Part shown: piece after piece, positions 54,378 to 62,800 of the stretch
Numbering within the stretch: the stretch's first letter is position 1
Layout: every line of letters starts with the position of its first letter
Position numbers and translations under genes: made by a program
Assembly (NCBI RefSeq): GCF_900188115.1
Contig: NZ_FZNW01000002.1
Span: 186,001 to 250,000, forward strand
From: Haloechinothrix alba
Lineage (GTDB): Bacteria; Actinomycetota; Actinomycetes; Mycobacteriales; Pseudonocardiaceae
Length of the DNA stretch: 64,000 bases
Direction of reading: 5' to 3'
The notes under the pieces: model-generated
Seen by the model: only the letters and a program-made list of their open reading frames with translations
The model's database searches: none
Told to the model about the DNA's origin: nothing

Positions 54378-54406
54378 ATTAAGCGACGTACGTCACATCT
54401 GGTCAA
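54378..54406 (-). promoter_or_regulatory. Promoter of the SRPBCC-ligase gene with a palindrome in the spacer
   Basis: Read on the minus strand: TTGACC (54406-54401), 17-bp spacer, CTTAAT (54383-54378), 45 bp before the ATG. The spacer holds the perfect palindrome GACGTACGTC (54385-54394), the right place for a repressor to block polymerase. Confidence 0.55.
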
Positions 54407-54567
54407 TGGGATCGGATCGATCCGCGCGGCGACGCGGGCAGAGCTGTCAGATGCGCGCAACGACGCGCATCCGGATTGCGCGAATGTGTCAAGTCCGTGA
54501 TCCGGGCATGCCCGCTCGGGGCACACCGCGGACCGCGAACGGCCGCACGCGATCGGGCAGCCTCGGC

Positions 54568-55725
54568 CTAAGTCGGCTGGGCGTGCAGTACCCCTTCGAG
54601 ACGGTCGGCGGCGGCACGTTCTCCCCCCGCGGCGAGGAAGGACATCGCGATCTCCCCTGCGGCGTAACGGTAGGAGGGATCGGTCAGCGCCGTATCGATC
54701 GCGGCGCCGATGTGGCTGGCACGCGCGTGCCCGAAGCGCAGGCGGGTGCCGGCGCCCGAGCGCTCCACTTGGTCTGCGATGACCGGCTGGTCGTCCCTGA
54801 TCGGCGCGACAACGAGGGGTAATCCCCTGCTCAGTGCCTCACAGACGGTATTGTGCCCGGCATGGCATAGCACGACGTCGACGTGGTCGAGCAGCTCCAG
54901 CTGCGGCACATGCGAGCGGACCACGACGTTTTCCGGCACGTCTTCGAGCGCTCCGGCCGGATCCGCGATGACCGCGCTCGCCCACGGACGATCACGCAAC
55001 GCCGACGCGCACTCGGTCAGGAACCGTTGCCCCGTGGCATCGTTGACGGTCCCCAGGGTGATGTAGACGAGTGGATGCATCCCGTCGATCCGCGGCCACG
55101 GGAAGTCCACGTCACCGCGACGCTCGCGTGTCACCGGCCCGACGAACCTGACCGAGTTCCCTGCAGCATCCGCACCGGCCAGTGCCGCTGTGGTGAACGC
55201 AAGCACCAGGTACGGGGAGAACCGCACGTCCTCCGTCCCCCGCTCGGTCCCGAACCTCTTTCGGAGCATGTGCAGCTGCCCGGCCACCCAGTCGCGCACC
55301 TGAGGGAAGCCCGCAAGCGGGTCGGTCAGCTCGGCGGATGTCGTCGCCGAGGTGACCCACGGCAGTCCCATCCGGTCGGCGACGAGGCCGCCTGCGAACG
55401 CCTGCTGGTCGACGACCAGAACGTCGGGCTTCTCCCGCTCGACTGCTTCCTCCACCCCGGACACCATCGACTCGGTGACCGGGACGAGCACCTGTTCCCA
55501 GAGGTACCTCAACGCGCCGAACCCGCGCAGCCCGGGTGGCCGCGGGTGGATCGGAGCGGGGGCACACCCGTACACGCGCGCCCAGCCGGGCAGCAGCCCG
55601 CCCAGCGCATCCGTGTCACCAGCCCATGCGACACCGTGCCCGCGCGCTGTCAACTCGGAGGCCACACCGATCGTGGGATGCACGTGCCCGGCGAACGGCG
55701 GGACGACGAAAAGGAATCGGCTCAC
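54568..55725 (-). CDS. Macrolide-type UDP-sugar glycosyltransferase (GT1)
   Basis: A 385-residue GT-B enzyme of the MGT family, which transfers sugars from nucleotide sugars to lipophilic aglycones. Start GTG 55725 overlaps the hydrolase stop (GTGA), with a good ribosome site. N-terminal acceptor domain: PPFAGHVHPTIGVASELTARGHGVAWAG. C-terminal donor domain: VYITLGTVND, HVPQLELLDHVDVVLCHAGHNTVCEAL and PLVVAPIRDDQPVIADQVERSGAG; the His in the CHAGHNT block is the usual pyrophosphate contact. Position after PKS, ACP and hydrolase indicates glycosylation of the polyketide or lipid made here. The sugar is unknown. Confidence 0.9.
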   Translation of the reverse strand: MSRFLFVVPPFAGHVHPTIGVASELTARGHGVAWAGDTDALGGLLPGWARVYGCAPAPIHPRPPGLRGFGALRYLWEQVLVPVTESMVSGVEEAVEREKPDVLVVDQQAFAGGLVADRMGLPWVTSATTSAELTDPLAGFPQVRDWVAGQLHMLRKRFGTERGTEDVRFSPYLVLAFTTAALAGADAAGNSVRFVGPVTRERRGDVDFPWPRIDGMHPLVYITLGTVNDATGQRFLTECASALRDRPWASAVIADPAGALEDVPENVVVRSHVPQLELLDHVDVVLCHAGHNTVCEALSRGLPLVVAPIRDDQPVIADQVERSGAGTRLRFGHARASHIGAAIDTALTDPSYRYAAGEIAMSFLAAGGERAAADRLEGVLHAQPT

Positions 55726-56537
55726 GCCACCTCTCCCAACCATCTCAGGTGCTCCTGCTCGGTAACCCAGTTCAGCAACAAGTAGCGCAGCAGGTGATGG
55801 CGCTCGACGAGGACGGAATGGTCCTGATCGTTGATCACCTCGGTCCTGCAGCTCGGCAGGACGGCCTGCAACGCGTACGGGTCGTCCCGCTGGAATCCGT
55901 CGCTACCGACCACCGTCATCACCGGGCAGTGCAGCGCACGCAGCTCCTGCTCACCCAGCAGCGGCCCGGAGGGGACGTCCGCGACGATGCTCGTCGACTC
56001 GATGATGCGCAGCGCAGCCGTCGCCAGGCGGGCGTGGTGCTTGCCGTACGTACGCTCCAGCCATTCGATGTTGGCCGGATCACGCGCCTCGTCGAGCACG
56101 TTGCCGAACGTGCGCTCCATCTTGTCCGCCCACGGTTGGGTTGCCGGCTCACCCTCGATCGCCACGACGCTGCTGACCCGTTCCGGGTGGGTCGCCGCGA
56201 AGCTGAACGCGATCGTTCCGCCGAAGCTGTTTCCGATCACGTGCACAGGACGGTCCTCGGCGAGCTCGGCGAGCAGGCCACGCAGGTCGGCCACGAAGTC
56301 GCTCACCCGGTAGCCTGTAGCCGGCCGCGCGCTACGCCCGTGCCCGCGCAAGTCGTAGGTGAGCACGTCGATGCCGTGCTCGGCGAACGGGGCCGCAAGG
56401 GTCAGGTAGAAGCTCGCCAGGCTGTCGTATCCCAAGCCGTGCACGAAAACCACCGTCGGAACCGGCTCCCCTCCGGACGGTCGCGCCGCCAGCCGCTGGA
56501 AGTGGGTACTGACCCCGTTGACGTCTACCCTGCCCAC
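55722..56537 (-). CDS. Alpha/beta hydrolase (thioesterase-like) of the polyketide operon
   Basis: A 271-residue alpha/beta hydrolase. Oxyanion HG in VVFVHGLGYDSLASFY, YDLRGHGRSA, nucleophile elbow VIGNSFGGTIAFS (Ser about residue 105), acid in VVGSDGFQRDD and His in INDQDHSVLVER. Given its place between the free ACP and the glycosyltransferase, release of the chain from the synthase by hydrolysis is likely, but the fold also fits an esterase. It overlaps the glycosyltransferase start by GTGA and begins 4 bp after the ACP gene. Confidence 0.87.
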   Translation of the reverse strand: MGRVDVNGVSTHFQRLAARPSGGEPVPTVVFVHGLGYDSLASFYLTLAAPFAEHGIDVLTYDLRGHGRSARPATGYRVSDFVADLRGLLAELAEDRPVHVIGNSFGGTIAFSFAATHPERVSSVVAIEGEPATQPWADKMERTFGNVLDEARDPANIEWLERTYGKHHARLATAALRIIESTSIVADVPSGPLLGEQELRALHCPVMTVVGSDGFQRDDPYALQAVLPSCRTEVINDQDHSVLVERHHLLRYLLLNWVTEQEHLRWLGEVA

Positions 56538-56541
56538 CGTC

Positions 56542-56859
56542 TCAACTCTCCCTGTTTCGAAACCTGCCTGTACTGTGCACGACGAAATCGACGAGCGATC
56601 CGATACGCAGGCCGATCACGTCGTCGAGTTCCATCTCCGCGAGGAACGCGGCGAGGTTGACGTGTTCGCCGTAGCGCTCGGCGAGGCGCGAGCCGAGCGC
56701 CACCAGGTCGATGCTTTCCAGGCCGAGATCCTCGTGAAACGCGGTGTCACGGGTGATCTCGGTGCCGTCCTCCAGCCCGTACTCGTCGAGCAGTTCGAGC
56801 AGCATCGCACGGATGTCGTCGAGGGCGGTCTCCGCCGGAATCGCCTCGCTCGTGGTCAT
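56542..56859 (-). CDS. Free-standing acyl carrier protein
   Basis: A 105-residue carrier protein: FHEDLGLESIDLVALGSRLAERYG holds the phosphopantetheine serine (about residue 49) in DLGLESIDL. It is longer at the C-terminus than a fatty-acid ACP (about 80 residues), with a final VVHSTGRFRNRES. GGAGGT precedes the ATG. It lies 12 bp after the AT-DH gene and 4 bp before the hydrolase gene. It may carry the finished chain or the starter for the glycosyltransferase or ligase. Confidence 0.88.
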   Translation of the reverse strand: MTTSEAIPAETALDDIRAMLLELLDEYGLEDGTEITRDTAFHEDLGLESIDLVALGSRLAERYGEHVNLAAFLAEMELDDVIGLRIGSLVDFVVHSTGRFRNRES

Positions 56860-56871
56860 GGCACTACCTCC

Positions 56872-59871
56872 CTACAGCTCGTTGTCCGCTGCGCCGTCGG
56901 TCCGGGCGACCGCGTACTCCCGCGTGCCGCCCGGCTCGGGCACGACCGCTACCCGCACGCGCCTGCTCCGCGTCGCCGAGGCGACGTCGATCGCGATCTC
57001 GCCGTGCGACTCGCCGCCCGCGGCGATCGCTTCCGCTTCGATCCCGACCTCTCCCGGCCTCGCACGCCGGACCACCATGCGTGCGACGGCGAGCCGGGCC
57101 ATGGCCACCGGTAAGGCGTCTCCGGTCATATGACGTAGCCGATCGAGGAGGCGCTCCTCCGCGGGTGCCACGTCGTTGGCCGTCTCGAGTGCCGTTGAGG
57201 AGACCTCCCCGATAGCGACATCGGGCTGGGCGTGCGCGTGCCCGGGCACCCACGCCACGCTGAGCCCGTCACACTGATCCACGGCCACCGGCAGGTCACC
57301 GACCCGGAGCCCGTACACACCGCCAACTCGGTACCGGCCACTACGGTCGCAGGAGACGTGGAGCTCGGCGGGATAGACGGCGCCGTGCCCGCGCCGCCAC
57401 AGCAGGCCCCGAACCGCGTCCTTGACCACCACCCTGGCAAGTAGCCAACGCCTGCGCTCGGGCGGATCGCAGGCCTCGTACTCCGCGCGCTCGGATGCGC
57501 CGAGATACTTGGGCACGAAGAACTCACGGGAGGCGAGGCCGTTCCACGGTTCCGCGAGCAACCACCAGCCGCCGGGCTGTTCGCGCGCGATCGTGTTGGT
57601 TCCGGGCAACCGGTGCACGGCGCACGCCCGCTCGTCCCCGTCGACCCGGTAGTCCTGCCAACCGGTCACCGACACTCCCACGCTCCCGTTCACGGTGACC
57701 TGACCGTCGACCACCACGTGCTCATCACTGAGCGAGGTCACCCGGACGGCGCCGCCGACAGTCTGTCCGGTGGGCGGCTCGGGCGCGTGGAACCGGATCC
57801 GTTCGATGCGTGCGGGGAAGGCGATACACCGTCGCGGATGGTTCTCCACCAGCCACTGGCCGATCATCTGGCCGACGTTGTCGAGCAACGCACCCGGCGC
57901 GGACGGCACCGTTATCTCGGCCCGGAACGACTCCGGCGAGATCGCCGTGGAGCGAGTGATGCCCTGGAACGCCGGGCCGTGGAACATCCATCCCTCGTCG
58001 TAGAGACGCCTGGCGGACAGCTCGGGTACGCGCTCGTACCTGGCGGGCGGCCACGGTTCCGGCGCATCATCCGGGTACCGGTCGCCGAGCGTGATCACGG
58101 CATCCGCGAAGCCACCCAACCGCGCAGACACGCGGTGCCGGTCCAATGGTTCGACCTCGACAGGCACCTGCTGCCCCGGCGCCGCGACGAGCCAGCGACG
58201 TAACCGCACGTCGGAGACCTCGGTGACCACCCTGCCGGGAGCCGCGGCGCGCGCGGCCCCGGCCAGATGCGCGATCATGCCTGTCGCGGGCATGACCGGC
58301 CTGCGGTCGGAGTGGTCCGGCCAGCCGGCACGCTGCGCGGCCATGCAGTGGTCGAGCAGATGCGGCATCGACTCGACGTCGACCGGCAAGGTGTGCCGCA
58401 GCGCGCCGGGCGCGGGGTGCGGGCCTGCGGTGCGGCGGCGACCGGCGGCGTGAACCCGGGGTGGGCGCGCGCGCCTGCCGCGCCCGCCGGCATCGGCCGC
58501 TTCGATCACCTCGGCCACGGACGCTGCGCTCTCCTCAAGCAACATCCCGAACTCGGCCGCGGCAGGGAAGCGGGCACCGAGCTCGCGCAGGCGCGTCGCC
58601 TGCGCGAGCTCGGCCCGGTTCGTAGGGGGTGATACCGCGGCACCCGCGGCCGGTGCCGCGGTATCCGGGTCGAGGACGGAGAAGTCGGGGTTCCCGCCCT
58701 CGACCCACGCCGCGGCCGCAACGCGCCGCAGCTGTCCGGTCCCCGATCGGTGCGGGGAGTTCGCGGTGATCGTCAGGTGCTCGGACTGGCGCAACGTATC
58801 GTCGACCAGCGAGCCGAGCTGCCCGCAGCCGGCTTGCACGAACATCCGGACGCCGGAGTCGTACAGCTGCCGGATCAGCGCGCCGAAGCGCACCGGCTCG
58901 ATCATGTGACGGACACTCAGGTCCCGGATGCGTCCGGGATCGTCCGGGAAACGTGTGGCCGTGGTCGCCGACCACACCGGGATCGTGGCGGGATGCATCG
59001 GCAGGCTCGGCACGCCCTCTGCACGGAACGGCCCCAGGTAGTCCTCGAACATCGGTGTGTGGAAACCCGATTGGAACGGGAGTACATGACTGATCACACC
59101 GTTCGCCCGCAACTCGTCGACCAGTGTGGATACCGCTTCGCCTGGGCCGCACACGACTGTCTGGTTGGGTGAGTTCTCGTGCGATACGACGATGCCGCCC
59201 CTACCACGGACCGCTGAGGCCGCGCGCTCCGCCGAGCAGCCGAGTACCGCGAACTCGAGTCCGGGTACGCGCAGTGCATCCAGGTCCGCACGTTCGATCA
59301 TCCGTACGAAGTCCCGTTCCGGCAGGATCCCTGCCGCCCGCATCGCCGACCATTCGCCTACGCTGTGCCCGGCGAGCGCGTCCGGTCGCAGTCCCAGCGT
59401 GCGCAACGCGCGATACATCAGCTCGTTGACCGTGAACACGGAGGCGGCGTACCTACCGAGCGTGTGGGTATCCAGATCGCCGACGGAGGTACCGAGCCAC
59501 CCGGCTACATCGGTCACACTCGGCGAGAACTCGGCCTCCAGGCCGGGGAACACGAAAGCGATACCACCGCCCGCGGAGAGCAACGGTTCCGGGCTGAACC
59601 AGATGTCCTTACGTCCCCGCCACGGGGCTTCCTTCCGCACGATCCGCGCGGCCAGCTCGCAGCGTTCGCGGGTCGGCCCGATGAGCGCCACCCGCGGACC
59701 CGGCTCCTGGTGATGTGCGCCCACGTCCGGCGTTCCGCTCCGGTGGCCCTCGAGCCGCCCGGCAAGCTCCGCGGCCGAGCGCCCGGCCAGCAGCAGCACG
59801 TCCTGCTCGCCCCCGGCCCGGGCCTCCCGGCCACGTTGCCCGGCCGTTCCTGATACGTCAGCACGTGTCAT
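56872..59871 (-). CDS. Polyketide synthase subunit: acyltransferase, dehydratase, PPTase-like tail
   Basis: A 999-residue protein (from ATG 59871; GTG 59898, overlapping the upstream stop as GTGA, is an alternative). An acyltransferase domain (about 100-390) has GHSVGEWSAM with the Ser at about 170. A dehydratase domain (about 495-740) has the His in PHLLDHCM (about 508), GWPDHSDRRPVMP and the second acid in LLDNVGQMIGQWL (about 664). The C-terminal 210 residues resemble a 4'-phosphopantetheinyl transferase with WLLARVVVKDAVRGLLW (KDA at 817-819), but the second catalytic motif is altered (VAIGEV where GIDVE is expected), so this tail may be inactive. No ketosynthase or ACP is present. It must act with the adjacent KS-AT-ACP-KR subunit. 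Confidence 0.82.
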   Translation of the reverse strand: MTRADVSGTAGQRGREARAGGEQDVLLLAGRSAAELAGRLEGHRSGTPDVGAHHQEPGPRVALIGPTRERCELAARIVRKEAPWRGRKDIWFSPEPLLSAGGGIAFVFPGLEAEFSPSVTDVAGWLGTSVGDLDTHTLGRYAASVFTVNELMYRALRTLGLRPDALAGHSVGEWSAMRAAGILPERDFVRMIERADLDALRVPGLEFAVLGCSAERAASAVRGRGGIVVSHENSPNQTVVCGPGEAVSTLVDELRANGVISHVLPFQSGFHTPMFEDYLGPFRAEGVPSLPMHPATIPVWSATTATRFPDDPGRIRDLSVRHMIEPVRFGALIRQLYDSGVRMFVQAGCGQLGSLVDDTLRQSEHLTITANSPHRSGTGQLRRVAAAAWVEGGNPDFSVLDPDTAAPAAGAAVSPPTNRAELAQATRLRELGARFPAAAEFGMLLEESAASVAEVIEAADAGGRGRRARPPRVHAAGRRRTAGPHPAPGALRHTLPVDVESMPHLLDHCMAAQRAGWPDHSDRRPVMPATGMIAHLAGAARAAAPGRVVTEVSDVRLRRWLVAAPGQQVPVEVEPLDRHRVSARLGGFADAVITLGDRYPDDAPEPWPPARYERVPELSARRLYDEGWMFHGPAFQGITRSTAISPESFRAEITVPSAPGALLDNVGQMIGQWLVENHPRRCIAFPARIERIRFHAPEPPTGQTVGGAVRVTSLSDEHVVVDGQVTVNGSVGVSVTGWQDYRVDGDERACAVHRLPGTNTIAREQPGGWWLLAEPWNGLASREFFVPKYLGASERAEYEACDPPERRRWLLARVVVKDAVRGLLWRRGHGAVYPAELHVSCDRSGRYRVGGVYGLRVGDLPVAVDQCDGLSVAWVPGHAHAQPDVAIGEVSSTALETANDVAPAEERLLDRLRHMTGDALPVAMARLAVARMVVRRARPGEVGIEAEAIAAGGESHGEIAIDVASATRSRRVRVAVVPEPGGTREYAVARTDGAADNEL

Positions 59872-59894
59872 CGCTGCACCCTGCACCCGCCACG

Positions 59895-62800
59895 TCACCA
59901 GCCGGACGCCGTCACGATCGGCACGCCATCCGCGGGACCCCAAGCCAGTTCGGCGAACAGCTCGCCGATCGCCGCATCAGGATCCATCAGCGAGACGCCA
60001 CGTTCGGCGTAGCTGCGCTCCAGCTCGGGGGTGACCATGCCGCCGTGCTCGGCTGCCGGCGCCCACGGACCCCAGTGGATCGTGCGCACCCTTCCGGACA
60101 GCGGCCGCGGCGATCGAGCGGCGATCCCCTCCAACGCATCGTTGGCCGCCGCGTAGTCGGCCTGCCCGCGATTTCCGAGGGCGGCGGCGATGCTGCCGAA
60201 CAGCACGACGAAGGATGGCGGTTCACCGCCATCGGCAAGGCCTTCCAGCAGCTCGCCTGCACCGTCCACTTTGGTTGAGTACACGCGCTGGAACGACTCG
60301 GTGTCCTTGTCGGCGACCAGGCGGTCCTCGATCACTCCTGCCGCGTAGACGACACCGTCGATCCTGCCGTCCTCTGCGTAGATCTCCTTGACCAGCCCGC
60401 GGACCGACCCGGGCTCGGTGACGTCGACCGTGTGGTACCGCACGTCGGCCGCTGTCTCGCTCAGCTCGGCGAGCGTATCCGTCACCTCACGCCGCGCGAG
60501 GATCTCCCGTGCCTGCAGGTCGATGTCCTGCGGTCCTGCGCGACCACGGCGGGCGAGTACCGACCGTAGCGCGGGCAGATCGGCAGCCGCGGCGAGCTCC
60601 GCGTCCTCGGGTTCGGATGGCGGCGGGGTCCGTCCCGCGAGCCGGATTCGGCAACCGGAGTCGGCTGCCAACCGCTGCGCCACCCGGGCGGTGATGCCAC
60701 GCGCGCCGCCGATGAGCAGGACCACCGAGTCCGGGCCGAGGCCCATGTCCGACACGGGATCCGGCCGGCCGTTCGCCCGGTCGTCCGCGTGCGGCGCGCC
60801 GCGTTCGGCGACGACCATGCGGAACGACCTCCGGGAACCTCCCTCCACGGCGACCACCGGATCCGGCCCTGCGGTCAGCATCTCGCTCAGTACCGTCGAT
60901 GCCAGCATCCCGACCGGCTCGTCGCGGTCGACCTCCACGAGCCGCACCCGCGTGCCGGGATGTTCCTTGTACAGGGTGCGTACGAGTCCCCGCAGGCCCA
61001 GCGATGCCCGCGCACCGTTGCCGTGCGGAGCCACGGCGAGTACCCACCGCGGCCGCCGCGCCAACGCGCACCTGAACAGCGGGTAGTCGCGCGGCAGTGA
61101 CGGCTCGGCGTCGTTGTCGAGCGCGTTCAGCACGACCAGACCGTCGAGATCGCCGTCATCGGATTCCAGCTCGGCCGCGTACCGCGTCCCGTCCGCGACC
61201 ACCCACGCGGTGGCGCCCCGCGCGGAGAGCTCGTCGGCGACATGTTCCGCGAGCTCGCAGCCGCCGACCACGGCAACGCGGGCGCCGACCAGGACGTCGG
61301 CGGGCTCCGTGTCGCCGGCTTCGGCATCCTCCAGCCGCAGGACGTGTCGAACGGGCGGCTGCGTGGCCGGGACCCGCCCGGCATCCACCGGGGTAGCGGG
61401 CGCGTCCGCGTTCTCGCCGGCCGGGGTCGCACTCTCCCCCGCTGCGCCGTCCCGGCCCGCGGTGTCCGGCGCGGTGCCCGCCGTAGCGGCCGACCCGGAC
61501 AGCGCTTCGGCCATCGCCCGCGCGGTACGTGTCCTCGCGAGGTCCTCGGCGCTCACCGGAGCCCCGCCGGGTGACCCTGCGATGAGCTCACCGGCGACCT
61601 CGGTGCGCTTGATGGAATCCACGCTCAGGTCCGCTTCCAGGTCGAGATCCGGTTCGATCATCTCCGGCGGGTATCCGGTCCTGCGTGCAAGCACGTCGAC
61701 GACGCGTGCCAGCTCGTCGCCGGCACTCGCCTGACCGCCGGCATCCGCCCCGACCCGGTCGTCCGGAACGCGACGCTCCGGCGGGGGCTCCTGCAGCTGT
61801 CCGTCGTCCTGGCCGGTCCGCCGGTCCGCGTCCCGCCCGGCATCCATCGCGCGCCGTTCTCCGTCGGTCCTGCCCGGCACCTCGAGCGGCACACCCGGAT
61901 CGGCACCGAGGTAGGACAGCATCACGTCGCGCTGCGCGGCCACCATCTCCCTGCTGTTGCGCAGGAACTCGCTCATCACCTCGTCGGTGGGGCCGGTATC
62001 GCCCACCGGGCCGTCTCCGAACATCACGGTGCCTTTCACCTCGTCGGCGGGGAACAATCCACCAGGCACAACCTTCCCGTCCGCCGTACGGGCGAGGTGG
62101 CCGTTGACGGTCCAGCGTGGCCGCCCGGGCGCCCGGGACGTGGACACGTCCCGGGCGTCCCGCCCGGTGAACAACCAGCCGGTCCGCACGTCGCTCCCGG
62201 AGACCGCGAGGGTGGCAGCGGCACGCAGGAAGCCACGCAGCCCGCCGCCGGCCTCGTCGCAGCCGACGACGGTATGCGGCCGGTCCCCGAGCACCGCGCC
62301 GACGAGCCCGCCGAGCACCGAACCGGGGCCGGCTTCCAGGAACACCCGGAACCCGTCGGCATACATCGCTTCGATCTGGCCGCAGAAGTCGACCGGCGCC
62401 GCGATCTGCGCGGCGAGCTCGGAACGCACGGCCTTCCCGTCGCCCGGGTACGCGCTTGCCGTGCGGTTCGACCAGACCTGGGTGCGTGGAGCACCGACCG
62501 GCAACGGTTCCAGGGCAGTCGCGAACAGCCCCGCGGCATCCTCGACGACCGGGCTGTGAAACGCGCAAGCGACGTTCAACCGGGTCACGGGAAGTCCCAT
62601 CGCGCTCAGCAGCTCGATCGCCCTGTCCAGCCCGGTTGCCGGCCCGGACACAACCACCTGGCCGGGTGCGTTGTAGTTGGCCACGACGACCGAGCCGAGC
62701 GAGGGGGCGCCGTCGAGGACACCGTCGACGGTTTCCCGGTCGGCCCGCACCGCGGCCATACCGCCGGGATCGCTGCCGGCCGCGGTGACCATGGCGTCGG

